Below, in pieces: positions 8,464 to 17,878 of a DNA stretch of 64,000 bases. Under the pieces are notes generated by a model. That model was not told the origin of the DNA and searched no databases. It worked only from the letters and a program-made list of their open reading frames with translations. The position numbers and the translations under genes are program-made. Origin of the DNA: Eisenbergiella tayi (GTDB taxonomy: Bacteria > Bacillota > Clostridia > Lachnospirales > Lachnospiraceae); contig NZ_MPDJ01000006.1 in assembly GCF_001881565.1 (NCBI RefSeq), positions 186,001 to 250,000 on the forward strand, read 5' to 3'. Within the stretch, counting starts at the first letter, position 1. Each line of letters starts with the position of its first letter.

Positions 8464-9363
8464 GTGGAGCGTAAGGGGAGAAAGAGAGAGATAATAGCAG
8501 CATATCTGTGGTCGGCGCCTTCGCTGCTTTTGATTTTGCTGATCGTTATCTTTCCCATTGTATATACGGGTTACATTTCTTTTACCAATATGAACGTATA
8601 CCACTGGTTTGATTATGAGCTGATCGGGCTGGATAACTACAGGGATGCATTGCTGGTATTTGATAATGGGTTTCTGCAGGCGCTTGTTCTGACGGTGGTA
8701 TGGACAGTTGTCAATATGGTGCTGCAGCTGGTGATAGCGTTCCTTCTTGCCAGTTTATTGAATCTTCCGGGACTGCGGCTTCGCAATATTTATAAAACGC
8801 TGCTGATTTTTCCTTGGGCGATGCCCGGATATGTTTCCATTCTGCTCTGGAAGACGGGGATGTTTAATTCGCAGTTCGGGCTTTTGAATCAGTGGCTTGG
8901 GAAATTGGGGATGGAGCCGGTAAGCTGGCTGTCGGGGGACGGGCTTGCCTTTGTGTGCTGTACGGTTGTAAATCTGTGGCTGGCGCTGCCGTTTATGATA
9001 ACTATCATTGACGGTGCCCTGCAGAGCGTGGACAGAAGCTTTTATGAGAGTGCCCTGCTGGAGGGAGCGAATTGGCTGGACAGGGCGCGGTATATCACGA
9101 TTCCCATGATCAGGCCCATTATTGCGCCGTCCGTCATTATTACGGTCTTCACCACTTTCAAGCAGTTCGATGTGATTTACCTGCTGACACAGCAGGCGGG
9201 AGGGAAGACAGGCGCGCATATTCATACCATTCTTACCTATGCTTATGAAAATGCATTTATAACCAATAATTACGGGTACAGTTCGGCAGTGTCTATTCTT
9301 ATATTCCTTATGCTGATTCTGTTTTCCTGTGTGACCGGAGGGAAGAGGAAGGAGGAGGGGTAA
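8464..9363 (+). CDS. maltodextrin ABC transporter permease, MalF type
   Basis: This 299-residue membrane protein has six hydrophobic segments. The conserved permease loop EGANWLDRARYITIPMIRP carries the EAA motif that contacts the ATPase. The GTG start is seven bases after AAGGAG. The family and its place behind the binding protein make it one half of the membrane channel for maltodextrin import. It lacks the long periplasmic domain of enterobacterial MalF, as expected in Firmicutes. Confidence 0.88.
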   Translation: MERKGRKREIIAAYLWSAPSLLLILLIVIFPIVYTGYISFTNMNVYHWFDYELIGLDNYRDALLVFDNGFLQALVLTVVWTVVNMVLQLVIAFLLASLLNLPGLRLRNIYKTLLIFPWAMPGYVSILLWKTGMFNSQFGLLNQWLGKLGMEPVSWLSGDGLAFVCCTVVNLWLALPFMITIIDGALQSVDRSFYESALLEGANWLDRARYITIPMIRPIIAPSVIITVFTTFKQFDVIYLLTQQAGGKTGAHIHTILTYAYENAFITNNYGYSSAVSILIFLMLILFSCVTGGKRKEEG

Positions 9364-10218
9364 ATGGCTTATAAAACCGGGAAAAAAGCCAGGAAAGCGG
9401 CGCTGCTGCTTGTGGTTAATCTCTTTTTTGTCTTGCTGTGTTTTCTGGTGCTGATACCAGTGCTGTATGCATTTTCCGTGTCACTGAATGCTGACAACAG
9501 TCTGCTTAGCTCCGATTTTTCTTTTCTTCCGAAGCATATGACGCTGGCGAATTACCGGGCGGTATTTGTGGAGGAACCTATTTTAAGATGGTTTTCCAAC
9601 AGTATATGGATGGCGGCGGCCGCGGTTTTCATTTCCCTGGGGACGGGAATCCCGGCAGCCTATGTGTTTTCCAGGAAAAAATTTCCGGGAAGGAAAGTTA
9701 TTCTGCGGCTTCTGATTCTGCTGTATGCATTTCCGGCGCTGCTTTCCATGACGGCTTTGTATAAGCTGCTGAGTCCCATGGGGCTTATCAACAGCAGGAT
9801 GGGGCTTCTCATTGTGTATACGGGAACCATGTCGGTATTTGCCCTGTGGAATATGAAAGGGTATTTTGATACGATTCCGGTGGAAATAGAAGAAGCGGCC
9901 ATGATTGACGGGGCGAAACCGGTGCAGCTGGTGACGAAAATCGTGCTGCCTCTGGCGAGGCCCACGATTGTGGTGACGGGGATGATGGTGCTTATTTATG
10001 TGTGGAATGAATATATTTTTGCCATTAACTTTATGACGGGAGAGGAAACATATACGCTGGCGGCAGGGCTTTATTCCCTGCAGGCTACGGAGATGAGCGG
10101 CAGCTGGCCGGTGTTTGCGGCGGCGTCCATAGTGGTTTCCGTCCCTATCCTGATCATATTCTTCGCATTGCAGAGAAACATGACAACCGGCCTGACATCA
10201 GGCGGTGTAAAAGGCTGA
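9364..10218 (+). CDS. maltodextrin ABC transporter permease, MalG type
   Basis: This 284-residue membrane protein has about six hydrophobic segments and the EAA loop EEAAMIDGAKPVQLVTKIVLPLARP. It ends with TGLTSGGVKG, typical of the MalG/CUT1 C-terminus. Its ATG directly follows the stop of the MalF-type gene and shares the GGAGGAGGGG just upstream as ribosome binding site, so the two are co-translated. It forms the second half of the channel. Confidence 0.88.
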   Translation: MAYKTGKKARKAALLLVVNLFFVLLCFLVLIPVLYAFSVSLNADNSLLSSDFSFLPKHMTLANYRAVFVEEPILRWFSNSIWMAAAAVFISLGTGIPAAYVFSRKKFPGRKVILRLLILLYAFPALLSMTALYKLLSPMGLINSRMGLLIVYTGTMSVFALWNMKGYFDTIPVEIEEAAMIDGAKPVQLVTKIVLPLARPTIVVTGMMVLIYVWNEYIFAINFMTGEETYTLAAGLYSLQATEMSGSWPVFAAASIVVSVPILIIFFALQRNMTTGLTSGGVKG

Positions 10219-10229
10219 AAGGATACGGT

Positions 10230-11954
10230 ATGAACAAAAAAGCAGTTTTGCATATTCCCATGTCACAGTATGCTTTTGCCCTGGATGAGGAACGTATGGT
10301 CTTCCGGCTCCGTACGGCGCGGGGAGATATGGATGCCTGCCGGCTGTATTACGGGGATCGTTCCTGTCGGCAGACGCCGGTGATTTTTGATTCTGTCCTC
10401 ATGAAGGTGGCGGCGCAGGATGAGCTGTTCGATTATTATGAAACGGAGTTTGTAAGCCCCTACAGGCGGTTATGTTATTATTTCGAGCTGACGGCGGGGG
10501 AAGAACGGTTTTTGTATTATGGGGATTTTTTCTCCGATCATTGTGTGGATGACCGCTCGGAATACTACCAGTTTCCCTATATGCACAGGGATGATCTTGT
10601 CCGGCCTCCCCAATGGATGCAGGATGCGGTGGTTTACAATATTTTTCCGGACAGCTTTGCTTCAGGGAAAGGGTTTATCAGCAATGAGGGGAGCAGGAAG
10701 GAATTCCATGGAAAAACAGTACGAGGGAAACGGGGCGGAACACTGCGGGGAATTACGGAAAATATCAGTTATCTGAAGGAGCTGGGATTTAACACCCTGT
10801 ATATGAATCCGATTTTCGCCGCGGGGGAATATCATAAGTATGATTTGATCGATTATTTTCATGTGGATCCGTGCTTCGGCCGGGATGAGGATTTCCGCGA
10901 ACTGGTGGATACGTGCCACGGAAACGGAATGCGTGTTATTATAGACGGCGTGTTCAATCATTGTGGATGGCAGTGGGATAAATTCGAGGATGTTGTGGAT
11001 AAAGGGAAGGATTCCCAATACAGTGACTGGTTTTACCGGCTGGAATTCCCGGTGCACAGGCCGGAGGATCCGGAAATTTATCCGGATTATGAGTGTTTTG
11101 GGTATGAACGCATGATGCCGAAGCTGGCAACGGACCGGGAAGCGGTGGCGGATTATTTCTGCCGGGTATGCCGGTACTGGCTGGAGGAGTTCCATATTGA
11201 CGGCTGGCGGCTGGATGTGGCGAGTGAAGTGAATGACGATTTCTGGCGGCGGTTTTACCGGACGGCGAAGAGCGTGAATCCGGAAGCGGCGCTGATCGGC
11301 GAAGTGTGGGAGAGCGCGGGACACTGGCTGGACGGAAAGATTTTTGATTCTTCCATGAATTATGATTTCCGCAAGCATTGCCGCAGGTTTTTTGCCTCCC
11401 GCTCCATAGATGCGGCGGCCTTTGACGGGAGGGTTACCCATATGCGGATACGCTACAGGAGGCAGAGCGTTTTCGCCCAGATGAATCTGCTGGACAGCCA
11501 TGATGTGAGCCGGTTTTTGTCACTGTGCGGCAAGGACAGAGGGGCTTATGAACTGGCGGTGCTTTTCCTTATGACCTTTCCGGGTATGCCTTCCGTATTT
11601 TACGGGGATGAGCTGGGGGTGGAGGGTGTGCTGGAGGATGAGTACAGACAGGCTATGCCCTGGGGGCGGGGGGATACGCTCCTGTCATTTTACAGGGAGG
11701 CTATCCGCCTTCGGAACGGGGAAAAGGCCCTGCGCCGGGGCAGCTTCCGCACGGTGAGCGCTGAAAAGGGAAGCAGGCTGTATGTATATGAAAGGCGGCT
11801 TCCGGAAGAGTCCGTGCTGGTTGCCATGAATATGGAAGAAAACGATGCGGCGCTTATGCCGGAATGGCTGGAAGGCCGGATCCTGTGGCAGCGAGGGCTG
11901 CGGGGTGAGCGGCTGGGCAGCAGAGGCTTTGCGGTCATAAAAAAGGAATGGTGA
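10230..11954 (+). CDS. cytoplasmic GH13 alpha-glycosidase (neopullulanase/cyclomaltodextrinase type)
   Basis: The 574-residue protein has no signal peptide. It has an N-terminal beta domain (about residues 1-115) typical of the neopullulanase/maltogenic amylase group, then the GH13 barrel. The four GH13 regions are visible: DGVFNH (about 239-244), GWRLDVASEV with nucleophile Asp329, LIGEVWE with acid/base Glu358, and LDSHD with Asp425. It should cleave imported maltodextrins, cyclodextrins or pullulan fragments to maltose and glucose. It sits eleven bases after the MalG-type gene and just before the LacI regulator, in the same operon. The exact substrate preference cannot be read from the sequence. 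Confidence 0.9.
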   Translation: MNKKAVLHIPMSQYAFALDEERMVFRLRTARGDMDACRLYYGDRSCRQTPVIFDSVLMKVAAQDELFDYYETEFVSPYRRLCYYFELTAGEERFLYYGDFFSDHCVDDRSEYYQFPYMHRDDLVRPPQWMQDAVVYNIFPDSFASGKGFISNEGSRKEFHGKTVRGKRGGTLRGITENISYLKELGFNTLYMNPIFAAGEYHKYDLIDYFHVDPCFGRDEDFRELVDTCHGNGMRVIIDGVFNHCGWQWDKFEDVVDKGKDSQYSDWFYRLEFPVHRPEDPEIYPDYECFGYERMMPKLATDREAVADYFCRVCRYWLEEFHIDGWRLDVASEVNDDFWRRFYRTAKSVNPEAALIGEVWESAGHWLDGKIFDSSMNYDFRKHCRRFFASRSIDAAAFDGRVTHMRIRYRRQSVFAQMNLLDSHDVSRFLSLCGKDRGAYELAVLFLMTFPGMPSVFYGDELGVEGVLEDEYRQAMPWGRGDTLLSFYREAIRLRNGEKALRRGSFRTVSAEKGSRLYVYERRLPEESVLVAMNMEENDAALMPEWLEGRILWQRGLRGERLGSRGFAVIKKEW

Positions 11955-11964
11955 GGAGAAGAGT

Positions 11965-12984
11965 ATGTCGGTAACAATCAGGGATGTGGCAAAGGCCGCG
12001 CAGACATCTGCGGCTACCGTTTCAAAGGTGATGAATGGTTCCGGTTCCATTTCACAGGCGACCATTGACCGTGTGGAGCAGGCCATGCGCGATTTGGGAT
12101 ACCATCCCAACGCCAGGGCGCGCAATTTCGCCAGGCAGTCCACAAAAATGGTGCTGTTTTTGACAACATTGGGTAAAAATGCGGGCTTCAGCAATCCCCA
12201 TATGTTTGAAATGATGTCCGGAATGGAAGAGGCGCTGGCTAAAAAGGGCTATCTGCTTTGTGTGAAAAGCATTGCGGCGGAAGAGGCCTGCGGCTTTGTG
12301 GAAAAGATATTTGATTCCAAGGAGGCGGACGGCGTGGTGCTTCATGCATCCATTATTTCACCGGCCATGGATGAGCTGGTTGCCGCGAGGGAAATTCCCC
12401 ATATCGTAATCGGCATCCCTGATTTCCCCAGCCATTTCAGTTGGATAGACATTGATAACCGCCTGGGCGGAGAACTTGCGGCGCGTTATCTGCTGCAGTG
12501 CGGCTATTGTTCTCTCGCTTTTCTGGGAGGAAGGCAGGAGGACCGTATCAGCGGACACCGCCTGGAAGGGGTGCTTTCCGTATTAAATGAACATGATGTG
12601 CTGATCCCGGGAGGGCATCTGAGACACGGAGCCTCTGACTGTGACAGCGGTTATGCCATGACGGAGGAGCTGCTTTCGCAGAAGGAGCGCCCGGATGCTG
12701 TTATCTGTGCAAATAATTATATCGCCTATGGCTGTGTCATGGCGCTGAAGGAGCATGGAGCAGAGATTCCGGAGGAGATAGGAGTAATTGCTTTTGATGA
12801 ATATCCGCTGTCGCGGATTTTAAAACCAATGCTTACGGTGGTGGATATTGATGTATTTGATATGGGGTATCAGACCGGAAAGTGTATTTTGTCTAAAATC
12901 AGGAAGCCTAATCTGACGGTGCGTTATTACAGCACACTGCCTTCCGTGCTGGAACGGGAATCTACCAGGAAAAAGACGATTTGA
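11965..12984 (+). CDS. LacI-family transcriptional regulator of the starch operon
   Basis: The 339-residue protein has an N-terminal LacI helix-turn-helix (TIRDVAKAAQTSAATVSKVM) with hinge helix, followed by a periplasmic-binding-type sugar-sensing domain. It is the last gene of the maltodextrin operon and ends in a strong terminator. By position it probably represses the operon until a maltodextrin is bound, acting at the operator at 5813-5824. This makes it MalR-like, but the ligand is inferred from context. Confidence 0.88.
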   Translation: MSVTIRDVAKAAQTSAATVSKVMNGSGSISQATIDRVEQAMRDLGYHPNARARNFARQSTKMVLFLTTLGKNAGFSNPHMFEMMSGMEEALAKKGYLLCVKSIAAEEACGFVEKIFDSKEADGVVLHASIISPAMDELVAAREIPHIVIGIPDFPSHFSWIDIDNRLGGELAARYLLQCGYCSLAFLGGRQEDRISGHRLEGVLSVLNEHDVLIPGGHLRHGASDCDSGYAMTEELLSQKERPDAVICANNYIAYGCVMALKEHGAEIPEEIGVIAFDEYPLSRILKPMLTVVDIDVFDMGYQTGKCILSKIRKPNLTVRYYSTLPSVLERESTRKKTI

Positions 12985-13015
12985 AAAAAAGGAAGGTGTC
13001 TCAAGAAAAGGAAAG

Positions 13016-13060
13016 AAAGACTGTCGGCAGTGATCACGGGAGCTGCCGACAGTCTTTTTG
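13016..13060 (+). terminator. rho-independent terminator of the starch operon
   Basis: AAAGACTGTCGGCAG pairs with CTGCCGACAGTCTTT over a loop of about 12 bases, followed by a T run. It lies 30 bases after the LacI gene and separates it from secA. Confidence 0.92.
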
Positions 13061-13299
13061 CTGAGTCATATTTTTATATGATACAAGTTTGACTGAGCAG
13101 TTTCAGCGGACGGATGTGTCTGCGGCCTGGATACTAAAGGGAAAATTTACAGACTTTTCATAGTTTATCTATAGATTTTTTTGGGAAAAAGTCATATAAC
13201 ATAAATGATAAATAAAATGGAAGCGGCAGCTTTTGTAAAGATATTCCTGAAAACAGCTGCCAAAAACAGGCTAAGGTTTTCCCGGATAGCAGATAAAAG
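13061..13299. other. AT-rich intergenic DNA, nothing recognised
   Basis: Between the starch-operon terminator and the secA promoter I see no open frame with a ribosome binding site, no long repeat and no RNA gene. Confidence 0.6.
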
Positions 13300-13328
13300 T
13301 TGAACAAACGCCGCTTTTCTGCTATTAT
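13300..13328 (+). promoter_or_regulatory. secA promoter
   Basis: TTGAAC (13300-13305) and TATTAT (13323-13328) are separated by 17 bases. The transcript would have a leader of roughly 90 bases containing a short GGCC-type hairpin before the secA start. Confidence 0.8.
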
Positions 13329-13424
13329 AGGGGGTAGTGCATGTCCGGCTCAGGCTGTAAAAGGCCGGGAAACGGGCCGCGACAGGTTATTTTATGCGGA
13401 CAAAACGATTGGAGCAAATACAAA

Positions 13425-15992
13425 ATGAATGTAATTCAAAAAGTTTTCGGCACGCACAGTGAAAGGGAATTAAAGCGAATCACTCCCATAGTGGACAAGA
13501 TTGAGTCTTTAAGGCCTTCCATGATGGAACTTTCCGACGAACAGCTGAAGGATAAGACGAAGGAATATAAGAAGCGTCTTTCCGATGGGGAAACTCTGGA
13601 TGATCTGCTTCCGGAGGCATATGCCACGGTACGTGAGGCAGCCAGGAGAGTACTGAATATGGAGCCCTTCCGCGTGCAGCTGATCGGCGGTATTATCCTG
13701 CATCAGGGACGTATCGCTGAAATGAAAACAGGTGAAGGTAAGACATTGGTGTCCACGCTTCCTGCTTATCTGAACGCTTTGGAAGGCAAGGGAGTCCACG
13801 TGGTAACGGTCAATGATTACCTGGCCGCCAGAGATGCCGCCTGGATGGGCGCTGTGCATGAGTTTTTGGGCCTGGAAGTAGGTGTGGTTTTAAACAGCCT
13901 GAAGCCGGAGGAGAGGCGGGCTGAATATGCCAAGGATATCACCTATGTTACCAATAATGAGCTGGGATTTGATTACTTAAGAGATAACATGGTCATTTAT
14001 AAGGAGCAGCTTGTGCTTCGTGACCTGCATTATGCCATCATCGATGAGGTTGACTCCGTATTGATTGATGAGGCAAGAACGCCCTTGATTATTTCCGGAC
14101 AGAGCGGGAAATCCACCAGGCTTTATGAGGCCTGTGATATCCTCGCCAAACAGATGGAACGCGGCGCGGATATGGAAGATCTGTCCAAGCTGGACGCCAT
14201 CATGGGTGTGGAACAGGAAGAAAGCGGCGACTTCGTAGTTAACGAGAAGGATAAGGTGGTAAACCTTACAGAGCAGGGTGTTGCCAAGGTGGAACGGTTT
14301 TTCCAGATTGAAAACCTGGCGGATCCGGAAAACCTGGAAATCCAGCACAATATTATCCTGGCCCTGCGTGCCAACAACCTGATGGCCCGTGACAAGGACT
14401 ATGTGGTAAAGGATGATCAGGTTCTGATCGTAGATGAATTTACCGGTCGTATCATGCCGGGACGCCGTTATTCCGATGGTCTGCACCAGGCGATTGAGGC
14501 GAAGGAGCACGTACAGGTTAAGCGGGAAAGCAAAACGCTAGCGACCATTACCTTCCAGAACTTCTTTAATAAATTTGAGAAAAAATCAGGTATGACAGGT
14601 ACCGCCCTCACCGAGGAAAAGGAATTCCGTGATATCTATGGAATGGATGTTATTGAGATTCCTACGAATAAGCCCATTCTGAGACTTGACCAGCAGGATG
14701 CGGTGTATAAGACGAGAAAAGAAAAGCTGCATGCGATCGTGGAAGCGGTGGAGGCATCCCATGCAAAGGGACAGCCGGTGCTGGTTGGTACCATTACGAT
14801 TGAGGCTTCCGAGGAGCTGAGCGGGCTTCTGAAGAGGAAGGGAATCCCTCATAAGGTATTGAATGCGAAGTTCCATGAACTGGAAGCAGAAATCGTTGCG
14901 GATGCCGGTGTGCACGGGGCTGTAACCATTGCGACGAACATGGCAGGCCGTGGTACGGATATAAAGCTGGATGATGCCGCGAAGGAAGCGGGCGGCCTGA
15001 AGATCATCGGTACGGAAAGACACGAATCCAGACGTATTGACAATCAGCTGCGCGGCCGTTCCGGACGTCAGGGAGATCCCGGTGAGTCCAAGTTCTATAT
15101 TTCACTGGAAGACGATTTGATGAGACTGTTCGGTTCGGAACGTCTGATCAATATGTTCAACACCATGGGTGTTCCGGAAAATCAGGAAATCGAGCATAAG
15201 ATGCTGAGCAACGCCATTGAAACGGCTCAGAAGAAGATAGAAAGCAACAACTTCGGTATCAGAAAGAACCTGCTGGAATATGATCAGGTTATGAATGAGC
15301 AGCGTGAAATCATTTACGCGGAGAGACGCCGTGTCCTGGATGGAGAAAGCATGCGGGATGTTATCTACAAGATGATCACGGATATTGTGGATAATACCGT
15401 TGACATGGTAATCGGGGAAGATGCGGATGTGGAGGACTGGAATTTCAAGGAATTGAATTCCCTTCTTCTGCCGATAATACCGTTGGTGCCTGTTACGAAG
15501 TCACGTGTGAACGGTTCGAAGAGAAACAATCTGAAGCAGCAGCTGAAAGAAGAAGCTGTGAAGCTGTATGAGAGCAAGGAAGCGGAATTCCCGGAACCTG
15601 AGGCTATCCGTGAACTGGAACGGGTTATTTTGCTGAAGGTTATCGATAACAAGTGGATGGCCCATATTGATGATATGGATCAGCTGCGTCAGGGAATCGG
15701 CCTGCAGGCTTATGCCCAGAGGGATCCTCTGGTTGAGTATAAGATGAGCGGTTATGAGATGTTCGATGCCATGACCGACGGTATCCGTGAGGATACGATA
15801 CGTCTGCTGTTCCATGTGAGAGTGGAGCAGAAGGTGGAAAGAGAGCAGGTCGCTAAGGTGACCGGCACCAATAAGGATGACTCAGGCCCGAAGGCTCCGG
15901 TGAAGAGGGGCGCGGCTAAGGTTTATCCGAATGATCCCTGTCCTTGCGGAAGTGGGAAGAAGTATAAGAATTGTTGTGGAAGGAATAAATAG
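13425..15992 (+). CDS. secA: preprotein translocase ATPase SecA
   Basis: The 855-residue protein is full length for SecA. It has the Walker A motif MKTGEGKT near residue 100, a DEVDSVLIDEARTPL Walker B region, the conserved TNMAGRGTDIKL and QLRGRSGRQGD helicase motifs, and a C-terminal zinc-binding SEC-C tail (PCPCGSGKKYKNCC). It drives export of unfolded preproteins through SecYEG. The start was placed at MNVIQKVFG, the family's usual N-terminus, ten bases after GGAG; an upstream in-frame extension lacks homology. A well-formed promoter precedes it, and prfB follows, a common order in Firmicutes. Confidence 0.97.
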   Translation: MNVIQKVFGTHSERELKRITPIVDKIESLRPSMMELSDEQLKDKTKEYKKRLSDGETLDDLLPEAYATVREAARRVLNMEPFRVQLIGGIILHQGRIAEMKTGEGKTLVSTLPAYLNALEGKGVHVVTVNDYLAARDAAWMGAVHEFLGLEVGVVLNSLKPEERRAEYAKDITYVTNNELGFDYLRDNMVIYKEQLVLRDLHYAIIDEVDSVLIDEARTPLIISGQSGKSTRLYEACDILAKQMERGADMEDLSKLDAIMGVEQEESGDFVVNEKDKVVNLTEQGVAKVERFFQIENLADPENLEIQHNIILALRANNLMARDKDYVVKDDQVLIVDEFTGRIMPGRRYSDGLHQAIEAKEHVQVKRESKTLATITFQNFFNKFEKKSGMTGTALTEEKEFRDIYGMDVIEIPTNKPILRLDQQDAVYKTRKEKLHAIVEAVEASHAKGQPVLVGTITIEASEELSGLLKRKGIPHKVLNAKFHELEAEIVADAGVHGAVTIATNMAGRGTDIKLDDAAKEAGGLKIIGTERHESRRIDNQLRGRSGRQGDPGESKFYISLEDDLMRLFGSERLINMFNTMGVPENQEIEHKMLSNAIETAQKKIESNNFGIRKNLLEYDQVMNEQREIIYAERRRVLDGESMRDVIYKMITDIVDNTVDMVIGEDADVEDWNFKELNSLLLPIIPLVPVTKSRVNGSKRNNLKQQLKEEAVKLYESKEAEFPEPEAIRELERVILLKVIDNKWMAHIDDMDQLRQGIGLQAYAQRDPLVEYKMSGYEMFDAMTDGIREDTIRLLFHVRVEQKVEREQVAKVTGTNKDDSGPKAPVKRGAAKVYPNDPCPCGSGKKYKNCCGRNK

Positions 15993-16076
15993 CATTCCTG
16001 GGAATGAAAGGCGTTTCTTGGAATGAAAACCCGGGAGGGTGTGGTGTCCGCGACTTTTTGTGTAACCCGGTAACCC

Positions 16077-16232
16077 GCCGGGCAGGCTCAAGGGCCTCCG
16101 GCCCTTTCGCTTTGCGGCTGTCGCCGCATGCAGGGGAGGAATCAGAAAGCTTTCGGGAAGCAGGCGTCCGGGCAAGGGGCGGCCCGGGCGTCTGTTTCCC
16201 GAAAGCTTTCTGATTCCTCTCCTGCGCCCGGC
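16077..16232. repeat. multi-branched structured spacer between secA and prfB, 44-bp arms
   Basis: An outer stem (16077-16083 GCCGGGC with 16226-16232 GCCCGGC) encloses three hairpins. They are AAGGGCC/GGCCCTT at about 16089-16106, GCGGC/GCCGC at about 16114-16127, and a long one with arms 16130-16173 and 16182-16225 around an 8-base loop. The long arms pair over 44 positions. The only four deviations are all G-U pairs in a plus-strand transcript. No T run follows, so it does not look like a plain terminator. No protein is encoded. It may be a structured RNA domain in the secA-prfB transcript or a small mobile fold-back element. Confidence 0.8.
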
Positions 16233-16267
16233 TCGTAGATAGTAAAAAGTAAAGGTGGTGTTCGACA

Positions 16268-17393
16268 TTGGTTTTGTTAGATCAGATGAAACAGGAATTA
16301 CAGGCTTATAAAACTCCATTGGCGGAAGTGAGGGATTCACTTTAACTTAGCAGAAAAGTTGAAGCGGATCGAAGAGATGGAACGTGAAATGGAGGCTCCG
16401 GGATTTTGGGATAATCCGGAGTATTCCAATAAGAAAATGAAAGAATTAAAGAACCTGAAGGATACTGTAGAGCAGATAGAACATCTCAGTACCCAGTATG
16501 AGGATATAGAAACACTCATCGAAATGGGCAATGAAGAAGATGATGAATCCATGGCAGAAGAAATACGCTCAGAACTGGATTCCTTCACGGATGAATTGGA
16601 AACGCTGCGCATCAGCACCCTCCTTACAGGAGAATACGATAAAAACGGCGCTATCCTCAAACTCAACGCAGGCGCAGGCGGAACAGAAAGCTGCGACTGG
16701 TGCAGCATGCTTTACCGCATGTATACCAGATGGGCGGAACGCAAGGGATTTACCCTGGAAGTCCTCGATTACCTCGACGGAGACGAAGCCGGAATCAAAT
16801 CCGTTACCTTCCAGGTAAACGGCGAAAATGCCTACGGCTACCTGAAGTCCGAAAAAGGAGTGCACCGCCTCGTGCGAATCTCCCCCTTCAATGCACAGGG
16901 AAAACGCCAGACCTCCTTCGTATCCCTGGATGTTATGCCGGATATCGAAGAAGACCTCGATATTGAAATAAACGATGAAGATCTCCGTATCGATACCTAC
17001 CGAAGCAGCGGTGCAGGCGGACAGCACATCAACAAAACATCCTCTGCAATCCGCATCACCCATCTTCCTACAGGAATTGTGGTACAATGCCAAAATGAAC
17101 GCTCCCAATTCCAGAACAAAGACAAGGCCATGCAGATGCTCAAGGCCAAACTATACATGCTCAGACAGGAAGAAAACGCCCAAAAACTCTCCGGCATCCG
17201 CGGCGAAGTCAAAGAAATCGGCTGGGGCAACCAAATCCGCTCCTACGTATTCCAACCCTACACCATGGTAAAAGACCACAGAACCAACCATGAAACCGGA
17301 AACGTAGACGCAGTAATGGACGGAGCCCTAGATCCCTTCATCAACGCCTACCTGAAATGGATCAGCACCGGAAGTTCCCCGGACAACGAATAA
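16268..17393 (+). CDS. prfB: peptide chain release factor 2, expressed by +1 frameshift
   Basis: Translation starts at a TTG, nine bases after AGGTGG. Twenty-five codons (VLLDQMKQELQAYK...VRDSL) match the RF2 N-terminus and end at TAA (16343-16345). The rest continues in the +1 frame from AAC at 16344, giving about 374 residues in all. The GGQ motif (SSGAGGQHINKTSS) that triggers peptide release and the SPF motif of RF2 stop-codon recognition are both present. RF2 ends translation at UGA and UAA. The last two thirds of the gene use C-ending, G-poor codons, unlike the first third. The gene follows secA across a structured spacer and ends in its own terminator. Confidence 0.94.
16330..16346 (+). 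promoter_or_regulatory. prfB programmed +1 frameshift site with TAA stop
   Basis: The site reads GAGGG (internal Shine-Dalgarno, 16330-16334), five bases, then CTT TAA C (16340-16346). Slippage of the CTT-decoding tRNA by one base gives AAC as the next codon and restores the RF2 frame. In the well-known sites the stop is TGA, read only by RF2. Here TAA is read by RF1 as well, so termination should compete even when RF2 is scarce. Confidence 0.88.
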
Positions 17394-17510
17394 CAAACTA
17401 ATCAAATCACAAAAATAATCCTAAAAGGCCATTGTATCCACAGCCAATATCACTGCGGACTCAATGGCCCTTTTTATCCCTTATTTTAAGTAAATTCAGA
17501 AATTACCCCA
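16600..17510 (-). other. strand-asymmetric tract next to element 2 (C-poor on minus strand)
   Basis: Four 60-base plus-strand rows (16861, 17041, 17101, 17221) hold 42 G and 81 C by hand count. Two rows at the start of prfB (16381, 16501) hold 33 G and 15 C. The switch occurs inside one conserved gene near 16600 and runs to element 2. On the minus strand, which is the element's orientation, this is depletion of C downstream of the element. Confidence 0.7.
17423..17475 (+). terminator. prfB terminator
   Basis: AAAAGGCCATTG pairs with CAATGGCCCTTTT across a 27-base loop and is followed by a T run. It lies 30 bases after the prfB stop. Confidence 0.85.
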
Positions 17511-17866
17511 GGGAAAAACGCATCCGCCGCAGGGTCCCTCTCTGCTTTCCGGCCCGCCTTTTCCTTCCTCCCCGGGCGGCGGTGGGTGTGGGTACGGACC
17601 CATGGGAAAAAAAGGTGACTGTTTCTTAATGTTCCGTTTTGCCGGGAGACTGCCGTCCTTAGCGGCTTGTCTGACTCATCAGCCGACGTCAGTCGCTGGT
17701 GAGGAGTTTTGCCGCGTTGGCAGCCTCCCGGCAAAACGGAACATTTAGAAACATCCCTTTTTTGAGGCTGGATCCGAACCCACACCCACACCCACCGCCG
17801 CCCGGGGAGGAAGGAAAAGGCGGGCCGGAAAGCAGAGAGGGACCCTGCGGCGGATGCGTTTTTCCC
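17511..17866 (-). repeat. giant fold-back element 2 (core-sharing family, inverted orientation)
   Basis: The arms 17511-17654 and 17719-17866 are inverted repeats whose outer 83 bp pair without one mismatch. One arm has an extra GTGGGT unit. Read on the minus strand, the apex (GCGGC-AAAACTCCTC ... GACAAGCCGCTAAGG) matches element 1, and the inner stem shares GTTCCGTT and GCCGG with it. The outer stem aligns with that of element 1, but several base pairs have changed together on both sides. The two transition-type mismatches are G-U only if the minus strand is transcribed. The apical hairpin is longer than in element 1. It sits between convergent prfB and an AraC gene. Confidence 0.92.
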
Positions 17867-17878
17867 GCTCCCCCGCCG

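Noticed and set aside
6978..8558. Long minus-strand open frame opposite the binding-protein gene
   Set aside because: It is opposite a clear binding-protein gene, has Arg/His/Leu-rich low-information sequence and no ribosome binding site, and arises from the codon bias of the true gene.
13341..13424. 28-codon N-terminal extension of SecA
   Set aside because: The added peptide does not match SecA, and the standard N-terminus MNVIQKVFG begins at 13425 with its own binding site.
16359..17393. prfB starting at an internal TTG without frameshift
   Set aside because: This would lack the conserved first 30 residues of RF2, which are encoded in the preceding frame and joined by the CTT TAA C site.
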